From an uncultured Bacteroidota bacterium (GTDB lineage: Bacteria > Bacteroidota > Bacteroidia > Bacteroidales > F082), in contig CAJXKB010000008.1 of NCBI GenBank assembly GCA_913055825.1, positions 1 to 58,324 of the forward strand: a DNA stretch of 58,324 nucleotides. Direction: 5' to 3'. A model generated the notes under the pieces. It ran no database searches and was not told the origin of the DNA. It saw only the letters and a program-made list of their open reading frames with translations. This document shows, piece after piece, positions 36,329 through 45,419 of the stretch (within the stretch, counting starts at the first letter, position 1; every line of letters starts with the position of its first letter). The position numbers and the translations under genes are program-made.

Positions 36329-37486
36329 GTGAGAAAAAGAATAGCTGTATTTGGCTCAACGGGTTCTATCGGTGTTCAGGCACTGCAAGTAATCAGCATT
36401 CAAAAGGAATATTTTGTAGTAGAGGTTTTAACTGCTTTTCATAATGCTGATTTGCTTATTCGTCAGGCACTGATTTTTGAGCCCAACGTAGTGGTTATCG
36501 GTGATGAAAATCTTTATGAAAAAGTTTCAAGGGCTCTTGAAAGTACTAATATAAAAGTATATGCCGGCAGTAATGCCATTTGGCAGGTTGCCCGGATGGA
36601 CAGCATCGACCTCATGTTGATGGCTATTGTAGGTTTTGACGGATTGAAGCCTTTACTAACAGCTCTCGATAATAAAAAACCTGTTGCACTTGCTAACAAA
36701 GAGAGCCTCGTGGTGGCAGGAGAACTGATTGCGGCAAAAGCCAAAAAAAATCATACTGCCGTAATTCCTGTTGATTCGGAGCATTCGGCTATTTTCCAGT
36801 GTCTTATGGGTGAATTTGACAATCCTGTTGAGAAAGTGGTTTTAACCGCGTCAGGCGGGCCTTTTCTGAAAAAATCATTGGCTGAGATGAAGGACGTTAG
36901 TCCGGGGAAAGCCCTTTTGCACCCCAACTGGAAAATGGGAAATAAAACCACTATCGACTCTGCCAGCCTGATGAATAAAGGACTTGAAGCCATTGAAGCC
37001 AAATGGCTGTTTGGCCTGAAACCGGGGCAAATTGAAATCCTTATTCATCCGCAATCGGTTGTCCATGCACTGGTTTATTTTACCGATGCTTCGGTGAAAG
37101 CAGTGCTCAGTGCCACTGATATGCGTATTCCTGTTCAGTTTGCTTTAAGCTATCCGGAACGCTTCGGTAACTCTTTGGAAAGATTGGATTTAACCCGTTA
37201 CGGATCGCTGGAATTTACACGTCCGGATATGAAAAAATTTCGTAATCTTGCACTCGCTATTGAAGCGATGAAAAAAGCAGGAAATTTACCTTGTGTCCTA
37301 AACGCTGCAAATGAGGTGGCGGTTAGTGCGTTCCTTAAAAATAAAATTGGTTTTATGCAAATTCCGGAAGTGGTGGAAAAATGTATGGAAAAGTTGCCTT
37401 TTATTCAAAAGCCAACGCTGGACGACTATTTTGAAACCGACAAGATTTGCCGCATCAAAGCCAACGAATTCATCAATAACATTTGA
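36329..37486 (+). CDS. dxr: 1-deoxy-D-xylulose-5-phosphate reductoisomerase
   Basis: Second enzyme of the MEP isoprenoid pathway. The GTG at 36329 gives 385 residues, the family norm, and puts the NADPH loop GSTGSIG at residues 9-15. The frame extends upstream to 36206 inside the M23 gene, but no start there would give a sensible N-terminus. Metal and substrate motifs are present: NKESLV (about 123), PVDSEHSAIFQ (about 145) and ALANKE. rseP follows 10 bases later. Confidence 0.95.
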   Translation: MRKRIAVFGSTGSIGVQALQVISIQKEYFVVEVLTAFHNADLLIRQALIFEPNVVVIGDENLYEKVSRALESTNIKVYAGSNAIWQVARMDSIDLMLMAIVGFDGLKPLLTALDNKKPVALANKESLVVAGELIAAKAKKNHTAVIPVDSEHSAIFQCLMGEFDNPVEKVVLTASGGPFLKKSLAEMKDVSPGKALLHPNWKMGNKTTIDSASLMNKGLEAIEAKWLFGLKPGQIEILIHPQSVVHALVYFTDASVKAVLSATDMRIPVQFALSYPERFGNSLERLDLTRYGSLEFTRPDMKKFRNLALAIEAMKKAGNLPCVLNAANEVAVSAFLKNKIGFMQIPEVVEKCMEKLPFIQKPTLDDYFETDKICRIKANEFINNI

Positions 37487-37496
37487 ACAAAAAAAC

Positions 37497-38828
37497 ATGG
37501 TTATTTTAATAAAAATTTTACAGCTGTTGCTCAGCCTCTCTATTTTGGTGATTATCCACGAGTTCGGACACTTTGCGGCAGCTAAAATATTTAAAACAAG
37601 GGTGGAAAAGTTTTATCTTTTTTTCGACCCCTGGTTTTCAATTTTCAAGTTTAAGCACAAAGGTACCGAGTACGGCATGGGATGGTTACCTCTTGGTGGC
37701 TATGTAAAAATTGCCGGAATGATTGACGAATCAATGGACAAGGAGCAGATGAAAAAGCCGCCCCAGCCATGGGAATTTCGTTCCAAACCCGCTTGGCAGC
37801 GTTTGATTATCATGCTTGGGGGCGTAACCATGAACGTGGTGCTGGCCATTGTAATTTATGTTGGCCTGTTGGCCTATTTTGGCGAGGAATATTTACCCAC
37901 AAAAGAAGTAAACAAATATGGGATAACAGTAGATACGCTGGCCCGCGAAATGGGTTTTCACAATGGTGATAAGATTTTGTATGTTGGAGGTAAATATGTG
38001 GATGATTTTCAGAAAATTCCAATGGAAATTATTCTTAATGAAGTCCATACCGCAACAGTACTGCGCAATGCCGATACAATAAGGATTCAGTTTCCCGAAG
38101 GGAGCCTTGCTAAACTTATCAAGCAAAAAAAACCTGAATTTTTATCACCACGTATTCCTTTTGTGGCAGGAAAATTTGCTAAAAAGTCAGTAGCCAAAGT
38201 GGCCGGTTTGCAGGTGGGAGATACTATTTTAGGTTTGAACGGCAAAAATCTGAAATACTATTTTGAATTCAGGGAAGAAATACAAAAGCATAAAAACCAG
38301 CAGGTTGTTGTGATGGTTAAGCGTAAAAACGACACACTGCAAATACCAATAAAACTGGGGAAAAGTGGTTTGTTGGGGGTTTATGCACAAGCTAACCTGG
38401 AGAAAATTTTTCACCTGAACCAAAAAAAATATAATCTGATACAGGCAGTTCCTGCCGGCTTTGAACGCACATGGGTTGGCATTGGAAATTATCTGAAACA
38501 GCTTAAGTTGATGTTCTCGCCGGAGGTAAAAGCCTATCAAAATGTGGGTGGGTTTATTACCATTGGCAGCATATTCCCGGCTGTTTGGCATTGGGAAAGT
38601 TTTTGGCGGCTTACCGCTTTTCTTTCAATCATGCTTGCAATTTTAAATGTTTTGCCTATCCCCGCACTGGATGGGGGCCATGTGCTATTCTTGCTTTATG
38701 AAATTATCGCCCGGCGCAAACCCAGTGACAAATTTCTTGAAAATGCACAGATTGTGGGCATGGTGATTTTATTTTCGCTACTGATCCTTGCCAACGGAAA
38801 TGATATTATAAAACTGTTTCATCATTAA
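37497..38828 (+). CDS. rseP: RIP metalloprotease RseP (site-2 protease)
   Basis: Intramembrane zinc protease that cuts membrane-bound regulators. From ATG 37497, 443 residues: HEFGH zinc site at residues 21-25 in the first membrane helix, one or two PDZ domains (about 145-330), and the second zinc ligand in NVLPIPALDGGH near residue 385. The open frame starts earlier, inside dxr, but the ATG places HExxH where the family has it. The dxr-rseP order is widely conserved. The next gene starts directly after the stop. Confidence 0.95.
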   Translation: MVILIKILQLLLSLSILVIIHEFGHFAAAKIFKTRVEKFYLFFDPWFSIFKFKHKGTEYGMGWLPLGGYVKIAGMIDESMDKEQMKKPPQPWEFRSKPAWQRLIIMLGGVTMNVVLAIVIYVGLLAYFGEEYLPTKEVNKYGITVDTLAREMGFHNGDKILYVGGKYVDDFQKIPMEIILNEVHTATVLRNADTIRIQFPEGSLAKLIKQKKPEFLSPRIPFVAGKFAKKSVAKVAGLQVGDTILGLNGKNLKYYFEFREEIQKHKNQQVVVMVKRKNDTLQIPIKLGKSGLLGVYAQANLEKIFHLNQKKYNLIQAVPAGFERTWVGIGNYLKQLKLMFSPEVKAYQNVGGFITIGSIFPAVWHWESFWRLTAFLSIMLAILNVLPIPALDGGHVLFLLYEIIARRKPSDKFLENAQIVGMVILFSLLILANGNDIIKLFHH

Positions 38829-39299
38829 ATGTGGAAAATAGAAATTCCCGGATTTAGGAAGTTGGAAATCAATTATCTGGTTTTCGATTTTAACGGCACA
38901 CTGGCTGTAGATGGTATCCTGTTTCCCGGTTTGAAAGAACAAATTATTGCTTTATCGCACCAATTCAAAATTCATGTGGTAACTGCGGATACTTTTGGAA
39001 AAGCAGCCCAACAACTGCAGGAAATACCTTGTTACCTCAAAATTCTTCCTGCCGAAAATCAGGCGGAAGCCAAGCGCCGGTATATACAGAAACTCGGAAG
39101 TGAGCAAACCGTTGCCATAGGCAATGGACGTAACGACCGTTTGATGCTTGTTGAAGCCGTGGTGGGTATTGCTGTTTTACAAGAAGAAGGTGCTTCATCT
39201 GAAACTTTATTGGCCTCCGACGTGGTTTGCAAAAATATTTTTGATGCACTAAACCTATTTTCTCATCCCAAACGGCTGGTAGCCACTTTAAGGGGTTAG
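38829..39299 (+). CDS. HAD-family hydrolase, P-type-ATPase-like (soluble)
   Basis: A 156-residue soluble protein with the HAD nucleophile motif as DFNGTLAVDG (Asp at about residue 19), Thr in VVTADTF (about 52), Lys in the middle segment and the GNGRNDRLML acidic motif (about 98). This matches the soluble relatives of the P-type ATPase P-domain. The substrate is unknown. It starts at the base after the rseP stop codon, so translation is probably coupled, yet no functional tie is obvious. Confidence 0.85.
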   Translation: MWKIEIPGFRKLEINYLVFDFNGTLAVDGILFPGLKEQIIALSHQFKIHVVTADTFGKAAQQLQEIPCYLKILPAENQAEAKRRYIQKLGSEQTVAIGNGRNDRLMLVEAVVGIAVLQEEGASSETLLASDVVCKNIFDALNLFSHPKRLVATLRG

Positions 39300-39403
39300 T
39301 AAATATAAAAATGCAGTAAAAGTAATTGTTGTTTGGAATTTCAACACTTCAAAATCTATAAACCTTGGAAATGTCGTGTAATTGAGTCAAAACAGATGGT
39401 ATT

Positions 39404-39766
39404 CTAATTTTTTTTCTCTTTGTCTTCCAAAAATTTGGAAATACGATTTTCATCTTTTATACCGTCAATCAGGTGCATAATTGTTAAGCCCGGAAAACGT
39501 AGCATCATTCGCGGGCCTGAATAACGCATCACTTCACGAATAGCCTCCTTGTTTCGGGTTGAATAACAATGAACTGTGCAGTTTTTACAGGTGGGTTTAT
39601 CCGGATTAAAAACACAATTTTTTATCCGTGCGAAAGCATAATTTTTTAACGATTGACAATCTGCGCACAGCTCATCGCCTTTAGTGTGGTGATGGTCGTG
39701 GCAATACAATTTAATCATTTCCTCAACGGTTTTCATTTCACGTTTCGTGCGTTTTGTCGTCTCCAT
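39404..39766 (-). CDS. YgbA-like cysteine-rich protein (nitrous-oxide-stimulated promoter family)
   Basis: From ATG 39766, 120 residues with seven Cys clustered between about 25 and 63: YCHDHHH, CADC, NCVF, CKNC and HCYS. The pattern resembles YgbA/nitrous-oxide-stimulated-promoter proteins, which in enterobacteria are induced by NO. The cysteines likely bind metal or an iron-sulfur cluster. Family naming is from memory. The frame extends to 39784 with a second ATG. It is divergent from the Lys-rich secreted protein. Confidence 0.8.
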   Translation of the reverse strand: METTKRTKREMKTVEEMIKLYCHDHHHTKGDELCADCQSLKNYAFARIKNCVFNPDKPTCKNCTVHCYSTRNKEAIREVMRYSGPRMMLRFPGLTIMHLIDGIKDENRISKFLEDKEKKN

Positions 39767-39793
39767 CCTGTTTTGCTTTAGCATTTAAAAAGA

Positions 39794-39820
39794 TTGCAAA
39801 AGTAAAGATTTGTAACTTTG
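39794..39820 (+). promoter_or_regulatory. Bacteroidota-type promoter upstream of the Lys-rich protein gene
   Basis: TTG (39794-39796), a 16-base spacer and TAACTTTG (39813-39820) match the -33/-7 pattern. The start codon lies at 39837, a short leader. Confidence 0.5.
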
Positions 39821-39836
39821 CAGCAAAAAAGATCCG

Positions 39837-40163
39837 ATGTATAAATATTTTATCCTTTTAATAAGCCTGTTTTTTGTACTACAAACCGGCCGGGCACAAA
39901 ATAAAGTTCAGCCGGATAAAACCATTCAATCGGTTCAAAAGAAAATGCAAAAAAGCCTTGACAAGACCGGTCGATTAGGAACAAAAACCTGGAAAGCCAC
40001 CAAACAGGAATCGAAAAAGATCTATAAAAAGGGAAAGAAAACAGGGAAATCGACTTTGCAAAAGGTTAAAAAAGAAGCCCCGAAAAAATGGGATACTGTT
40101 AAAAAGAATACCAAAACGACCACTAAAAAGTTAAAGAAGAAAATTCATACTTTTTCGAAATAA
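39837..40163 (+). CDS. Small Lys-rich secreted protein, unknown function
   Basis: A 108-residue protein with a signal peptide (about residues 1-20, TGRAQ). About a third of the mature sequence is lysine, with Thr and Glu, in heptad-like repeats (KKMQKSLDKTGRLGTKTWK and later KKNTKTTTKKLKK). It is strongly basic and probably helical or disordered. It might bind polyanions such as DNA or LPS in the envelope; that is only inference. It is followed 23 bases later by rlmN. Confidence 0.6.
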   Translation: MYKYFILLISLFFVLQTGRAQNKVQPDKTIQSVQKKMQKSLDKTGRLGTKTWKATKQESKKIYKKGKKTGKSTLQKVKKEAPKKWDTVKKNTKTTTKKLKKKIHTFSK

Positions 40164-40186
40164 GCCTGGATTGAATCCGCCAAGAA

Positions 40187-41293
40187 ATGACAATAAATCA
40201 ATCAAAAGAGCCCTTGTTTGGGAAGAATCTGAAACAAATTCAGGAGATTACCGAAAAAATGGGCATGCCCCGTTTTGCAGCCAAACAGATTACCGACTGG
40301 TTGTATAAAAAAGATGTGGAATCTATTGCCGAAATGACGAACTTGTCGAAAAAAGCACGTGAACTGTTGTCACAAAATTATCAATTCGGCCTCCAAAAGC
40401 CCATGAATGTCCAAACTTCGGCCGATGGAACTAAAAAGTACCTTTTCCGTGCCGGAGAACATGGCTATATTGAATCGGCTTATATCCCTGAAAAGAAAAG
40501 AAATACGCTTTGTTTGTCTTCACAGGTGGGTTGTAAAATGGGTTGTTTATTTTGCATGACCGGTAAGCAGGGTTTTCAGGCCAATCTGAGTGCCGGTGAA
40601 ATTCTTAATCAGGTTCGCAGCATTCCCGAATGGCACCAACTTACCAATTTGGTATACATGGGCATGGGCGAACCGATGGATAACCTAAATGCGGTGATGC
40701 AAAGCCTCGAAATTCTGACGGCCGACTGGGGATTTGAATTCAGTCAGCGTAAAATTACTGTTTCAACCATTGGTATTGTACCTGCCATGAGGCACTATCT
40801 CGAAAACAGCCATTGCCACCTTGCGGTGAGTTTGCATACCCCGTTTGAAAAAGAGCGGCGTATGTTGATGCCCATAAGCCAAAAATATCCCATCAATAAA
40901 GTGCTTACGGCGTTGAAAAGCTATGATTTCGACCGACAACGCAGGGTCTCTTTCGAGTATATCGTATTTAACGGATTAAACGACACGCCGAGGCATGTAA
41001 AGGAACTAGCGCGTATTTTAAACGGACTTAAATGCCGGATTAACCTAATCCGGTTTCACACCATTCCCGGAACGCCTTTGAAAGGAACTAACGAAGAATC
41101 TCTTTTAAATTTTAAATATGCCCTGAACGCAAAAGGCATCACCACTACTATCCGTGCTTCGCGTGGCCGTGATATTGATGCGGCCTGCGGTTTGTTAAGT
41201 ACACGAGAATTGCGTGGCGAACTGCATGATCAGCAGGTTACGGACAGAAACGAGACTTATAAACGCTTAAAAATCTATCAAAAAAATGAATAA
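40187..41293 (+). CDS. rlmN: Dual-specificity 23S rRNA/tRNA adenine-C2 methyltransferase
   Basis: Radical SAM enzyme that methylates A2503 of 23S rRNA and A37 of some tRNAs. The iron-sulfur motif is CKMGCLFC (C116, C120, C123); the second catalytic Cys lies in DIDAACGLL near residue 338. GMGEPMDN (about 158) is the SAM-binding segment. The 368-residue length is typical. Its 3' end overlaps the aldolase-family gene by 8 bases, suggesting coupling. Confidence 0.95.
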   Translation: MTINQSKEPLFGKNLKQIQEITEKMGMPRFAAKQITDWLYKKDVESIAEMTNLSKKARELLSQNYQFGLQKPMNVQTSADGTKKYLFRAGEHGYIESAYIPEKKRNTLCLSSQVGCKMGCLFCMTGKQGFQANLSAGEILNQVRSIPEWHQLTNLVYMGMGEPMDNLNAVMQSLEILTADWGFEFSQRKITVSTIGIVPAMRHYLENSHCHLAVSLHTPFEKERRMLMPISQKYPINKVLTALKSYDFDRQRRVSFEYIVFNGLNDTPRHVKELARILNGLKCRINLIRFHTIPGTPLKGTNEESLLNFKYALNAKGITTTIRASRGRDIDAACGLLSTRELRGELHDQQVTDRNETYKRLKIYQKNE

Positions 41294-42320
41294 ATCATTT
41301 GCCAGTGACAATTGGTCGGGTGTTTGCCCTGAAATTATGGACGCCTTGCAACAGGCGAACCTGGCACACGTGGAAGCGTATGGCGAAGCGGGTGACCCTT
41401 ATACGCAATCGGCCATCCAAAAATTTAAGGCATTGTTGGGCGATAACATTTCTGTTTTTTTTGTGTATAACGGAACGGCTGCCAATGTATTGGGAGTAAA
41501 GCATTTATTACGGTCGTACCATGCGGTGGTTTCGGCTAAAAGCGCACATTTAAATGAAGATGAATGTGCCGCTCCGGAAAAATTTATCGGAACTAAGATT
41601 CTGGAAATTGAGACGGAAGATGGTAAAATAAGGCCTGAACAAGTTGCTCCTTTTTTAAGCAGTATCGGATTTCAGCATCATGCCCAGCCACGGATAATTT
41701 CCATTTCACAAGTTACCGAAAAGGGGACGATTTATCAGCCTGAAGAAATAAAAGCTTTGGCTGATTTTGCACATGGGCACGATATGTTTTTGCACATGGA
41801 TGGCGCCCGCGTGAGCAATGCAGCTGTGGCTTTGGGAAAAGAAATCAGGTCGTTTACAACAGATGTCGGAGTGGATGTGATGTCGTTTGGCGGCACAAAA
41901 AACGGGATGATGTTTGGTGAGGCTGTGGTCTTTTTTAATCCTGAGTTGGGAAAGGAATTTGAATATACCCGAAAACAGGGGATGCAACTTCACTCAAAGA
42001 TGCGGTTTATTGCCGCTCAGTTCGACCGCTTTTTGACGGATGAATTGTGGAAAAAGAACGCTTCACATGCCAATAAAATGGCAGACATGCTCGCGGCCCG
42101 GATTCGTGATTTTAAACGCATTAAAATTACTCAAGAAGTTAGTGCCAACGGCGTTTTTGTGGAATTGCCCGAAGCGGCAATTCCAAAAGTGCAGAAAGAT
42201 TATTTTTTTCATATCTGGAATGAGAATACTCATGAAGTGCGGTTGATGTGCTCGTGGGATACAACCAAAGAAGACATTGAAGGTTTTGCAAGTGTGTTGG
42301 AAAAAGCTATTGAATATTAA
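41286..42320 (+). CDS. Threonine-aldolase-family PLP enzyme
   Basis: A 344-residue fold-type I PLP enzyme of the beta-eliminating lyase/threonine aldolase group, which splits threonine or allo-threonine to glycine and acetaldehyde. The Schiff-base Lys is in DVMSFGGTKNGMM (about residue 205); HMDGARVSNA (about 170-179) holds the cofactor-binding Asp and Arg. The exact substrate is not fixed by sequence. It overlaps rlmN by 8 bases and ends near a convergent gene. Confidence 0.9.
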   Translation: MNKSFASDNWSGVCPEIMDALQQANLAHVEAYGEAGDPYTQSAIQKFKALLGDNISVFFVYNGTAANVLGVKHLLRSYHAVVSAKSAHLNEDECAAPEKFIGTKILEIETEDGKIRPEQVAPFLSSIGFQHHAQPRIISISQVTEKGTIYQPEEIKALADFAHGHDMFLHMDGARVSNAAVALGKEIRSFTTDVGVDVMSFGGTKNGMMFGEAVVFFNPELGKEFEYTRKQGMQLHSKMRFIAAQFDRFLTDELWKKNASHANKMADMLAARIRDFKRIKITQEVSANGVFVELPEAAIPKVQKDYFFHIWNENTHEVRLMCSWDTTKEDIEGFASVLEKAIEY

Positions 42321-42397
42321 GCCGTTGTAGTGGGTTTTTCTGTTTGAATATTCGGAAACTATTGGTTGAGTTTCGATACTCATGACCGTAAAGGTTT

Positions 42398-42883
42398 TTA
42401 AGACTTATAACGGCTTTTTTTCGAAGGAATTATCACTTGATTCAGCTCGTGCATTTCGATATTCTCCAGAAATAAATCCATCTTTTGCAGGAGGTTAAAA
42501 TCCTGTCTTAGTATTGCATAAATCTGTTTTATATTCCTGATTTGTTTTATTTTACCATCAAAAGCACTCTCGGACAAACTGCTTTTAATAAGGAGGAAAT
42601 AGTCGATTTGCTTCAGCGCCGGGATTAAAAGAATATTGCCGGCGTTTTTGTTCCCGATTAAGTAGTAGCGGGTATTGATGTTTTCATCATAAAAAAAATA
42701 CCACGAATAAGCTGGTTTACCGGCTTTTTCATCGCCGTAAGGCAAGTCGTTATATTTTTTGAGCTGTAGTCCGGCTTTTTGATTGATAAAAAAACTGATA
42801 CGATAGTCTGATAGTGGGCTTACAATGGCATACAGAAGAAAATCTTCCGTAAAATTATCGTGTATTTCCAGCTTTTTAACCAT
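42398..42883 (-). CDS. IPExxxVDY-family protein
   Basis: From ATG 42883, 161 residues. The motif that names the family appears as IPALKQIDY (about residue 90). This small, uncharacterised protein occurs downstream of rnc across Bacteroidota, and the same order holds here, 86 bases after rnc. The frame reaches 42898 with an earlier ATG. No catalytic residue is evident. Confidence 0.82.
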   Translation of the reverse strand: MVKKLEIHDNFTEDFLLYAIVSPLSDYRISFFINQKAGLQLKKYNDLPYGDEKAGKPAYSWYFFYDENINTRYYLIGNKNAGNILLIPALKQIDYFLLIKSSLSESAFDGKIKQIRNIKQIYAILRQDFNLLQKMDLFLENIEMHELNQVIIPSKKSRYKS

Positions 42884-42969
42884 GCTAACTTTTTTCAAAT
42901 GTACGAAATATGACAGTTACCTGACAGGTTAAAAAAAGGTCATCCTGAAACACAAGAGGCTGAAAAAAA

Positions 42970-43692
42970 TTAGTTTTCCGACAACATGGCCCACGTTTTT
43001 TCAGCGGCAAGGTTTTCAGCACCTTTGATGTTGTAATCGTAGGCAGACGCATAGGCTTTTTTGTCAATCAGTACTTCAACCTGATATTGGTTTTGTCCTT
43101 TTACCTTTCTTTGGTCAATGATGGAAAAGTTCAATACCCGTTTTTCTTTTTGGGCCCATTCAATCAGTCTGCTTTTATAACTGATTTCCGAATTTTCCAG
43201 ATCATTCATATCAAAATGCATTTTGATAATACGTTTGACCATGATTTTATAAGTAAAGTTATACCCCCTGTCGAGATAAAGAGCGCCGATAAATGCTTCA
43301 AAAGCATTACCGCCTACCGATTTCATTTGTCGGCCTTCGGAGGATGAAATGAGGAGATAATTTTTTATGCCCAGTTTGTGCGAAAGTTTGTTCAGCGATG
43401 TCCGGCTTACAATTTTTGAACGCATTTCGGTAAGGAATCCTTCATCTTTATATGGAAAGTGTTTAAACAAATAATCGGCCACCACCGCACTAAGAATTGC
43501 ATCACCCAAATATTCAAGCCGTTCGTTATTTATTTTTACTCCTCCTTTTAGCTTGATGCTGGCTGATTTGTGGCGTAAAGCCAGTTTATATAAAGAAATA
43601 TTTCCGGGATAAAACCCGAAAATATTTTTTATTGCTTTTCGTAAATCTCTTTCGGAAGAAAAATAAAATCTCAAAAAATTTCTAACAGACAA
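42970..43692 (-). CDS. rnc: Ribonuclease III
   Basis: Double-strand-specific endoribonuclease for rRNA and mRNA processing. The signature NERLEYLGDAIL (about residues 56-67) holds catalytic Glu and Asp; a later FEAFIGALYLDRG (about 131-143) supplies the second metal ligand. A double-stranded-RNA-binding domain follows (about 170-238). It begins 12 bases after the fabF stop, in the conserved acpP-fabF-rnc order. Confidence 0.95.
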   Translation of the reverse strand: MSVRNFLRFYFSSERDLRKAIKNIFGFYPGNISLYKLALRHKSASIKLKGGVKINNERLEYLGDAILSAVVADYLFKHFPYKDEGFLTEMRSKIVSRTSLNKLSHKLGIKNYLLISSSEGRQMKSVGGNAFEAFIGALYLDRGYNFTYKIMVKRIIKMHFDMNDLENSEISYKSRLIEWAQKEKRVLNFSIIDQRKVKGQNQYQVEVLIDKKAYASAYDYNIKGAENLAAEKTWAMLSEN

Positions 43693-43704
43693 AACCGTAT
43701 AAAT

Positions 43705-44961
43705 TTATTTTGAGAATTTCTTAAAAATAATAGAGGCATTATGTCCGCCAAAACCAAAAGTATTGCTTAAGGCAGCAAAAACATTACGTTCGACCGCTTT
43801 GTCTCCAAAAGTAAAATTCAGTTTATTATCAATTTCCGGGTCATCGGTAAAATGATTAATAGTCGGGGGTACAATATCATATTTCACTGCGAGAAGTGTA
43901 GCGATAGCCTCTATGGCTCCGGCGCCTCCCAGCAAATGACCGGTCATCGATTTGGTGGAGTTAATGTTTATGTTGTAAGCATGTTCTCCAAAAAGGTTAA
44001 CTATGGCTTTAGGCTCAACCACATCACCTACCGGTGTAGAAGTTCCGTGCGTATTGATATGATCGATGTCAGCCGGCTTAAAGCCGGCATCTTCCAACGC
44101 ATCTTTCATACATAAATAAGCACCCAATCCCTCGGGATGAGGCGCCGTCATGTGATAAGCATCGGCTGAGAGCCCTGCTCCGGCAACTTCTGCGTATATT
44201 TTTGCACCGCGGGCCATCGCATGTTCCATTTCTTCCAGTACCAATCCTCCTCCTCCTTCACCAATGACAAAACCATCGCGGTCTTTATCAAAAGGCCTTG
44301 AAGCGGTTTTAGGATCATCATTTCTGGTTGAAATAGCATGTAACGAATTAAACCCGCCAACACCATCTTGTGTAATAGAAGCTTCAGAACCTCCTGTAAC
44401 AATGGCATCAGCTTTTCCCAAGCGGATATAATTGTATGCGTCTGCCATGGCATTTGCCGAAGAAGCACAAGCGGATACGGTAGCAAAATTTGGCCCGCGA
44501 AATCCATATTTAATGGAGATGTGGCCTGCTGCTATATCAGCAATCATTCTGGGGATAAAAAATGGGCTGTACCGTGGAGTACCGTCTCCTTTAACAAAAT
44601 TTTCCACTTCGTTGTGGAAACTTTGAAGGCCGCCAATACCCGAAGCCCAAATAACACCAACTCTGTTTCTGTCGATTCCGTCGGCTAACAAACCGGCATC
44701 TTCAACGGCTTCATTAGCGGCCACAAGGCCAAATTGAGCATAACGATCATATTTCCGTGCTTCCTTCCGGTCGAAAAACTGCTTGGGATCAAAATTTTTT
44801 ACTTCGCAGGCAAATTTGGTTTTGAATTTTGATACATCAAAATGCGTAATGGGAACCGCACCACTTTTTCCTTGTAGTAACGAGTCCCAATACGCTTTAG
44901 CAGTATTTCCAATGGGAGTGATTGCGCCAATACCGGTAACAACTACTCTCTTTAGCTGCAT
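43705..44961 (-). CDS. fabF: Beta-ketoacyl-ACP synthase II
   Basis: Elongates fatty acyl-ACP with malonyl-ACP. Catalytic Cys lies in VSACASSANAM (about residue 166); the two His are in NTHGTSTPVGD (about 309) and SMTGHLLGGAGA (about 344). The N-terminal RVVVTGIGAITPIG and 418-residue length are standard. It lies 18 bases after acpP on the same strand. Confidence 0.97.
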   Translation of the reverse strand: MQLKRVVVTGIGAITPIGNTAKAYWDSLLQGKSGAVPITHFDVSKFKTKFACEVKNFDPKQFFDRKEARKYDRYAQFGLVAANEAVEDAGLLADGIDRNRVGVIWASGIGGLQSFHNEVENFVKGDGTPRYSPFFIPRMIADIAAGHISIKYGFRGPNFATVSACASSANAMADAYNYIRLGKADAIVTGGSEASITQDGVGGFNSLHAISTRNDDPKTASRPFDKDRDGFVIGEGGGGLVLEEMEHAMARGAKIYAEVAGAGLSADAYHMTAPHPEGLGAYLCMKDALEDAGFKPADIDHINTHGTSTPVGDVVEPKAIVNLFGEHAYNININSTKSMTGHLLGGAGAIEAIATLLAVKYDIVPPTINHFTDDPEIDNKLNFTFGDKAVERNVFAALSNTFGFGGHNASIIFKKFSK

Positions 44962-44979
44962 AAAATGTTCCTTCTTTTT

Positions 44980-45213
44980 TTATTGATGATCTTCAATATA
45001 CTTAACAGCGTCACCAACGGTTTCAATTTTTTCTGCCTCTTCATCAGGAATGGAAAGGTTAAATTCCTTTTCGAATTCCATGATCAACTCGACAGTGTCC
45101 AGTGAATCAGCTCCTAAATCATTAGTGAAGCTGGCCTCGTTAGTAACTTCACTTTCTTCAACACCTAATTTGTCAACAATGATATTGACAACTTTTGAAC
45201 GAATGTCTGACAT
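44980..45213 (-). CDS. acpP: Acyl carrier protein
   Basis: Carries acyl chains on a phosphopantetheine arm. The 77-residue acidic protein has the attachment Ser in [11 protein letters not shown] (about residue 39). It is first in the acpP-fabF-rnc-IPExxxVDY run and diverges from purN across a 206-base A/T-rich gap. Confidence 0.97.
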   Translation of the reverse strand: MSDIRSKVVNIIVDKLGVEESEVTNEASFTNDLGADSLDTVELIMEFEKEFNLSIPDEEAEKIETVGDAVKYIEDHQ

Positions 45214-45386
45214 ATTGTGTAATTTTTAAGTTAAACAGGCTGCAAAGTAATGCATTAATGAAATAAAAAACAAAAAAAAGATAGACTTTGTGCTTTTTAC
45301 GAATCATAAAAAATTATAAATCAAGTATTTCATGTTGAATTATGGCCTTTAAGCACTTTCAATTCCTATATGATTCTGAATATATT

Positions 45387-45394
45387 TATCTTTG
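45387..45394 (+). promoter_or_regulatory. Putative -7 promoter box upstream of purN
   Basis: TATCTTTG matches the TAnnTTTG element, 25 bases before the purN start. No clear -33 TTTG is seen, so the call is tentative. Confidence 0.45.
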
Positions 45395-45419
45395 AAAAAT
45401 ATTATTAATTAGTCATTAA

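Noticed and set aside
42321-42415. GCCGTT/AACGGC inverted repeat between convergent genes as a terminator
   Set aside because: The arms are more than 80 bases apart and one lies within a coding gene; pairing is weak compared with the other terminators.
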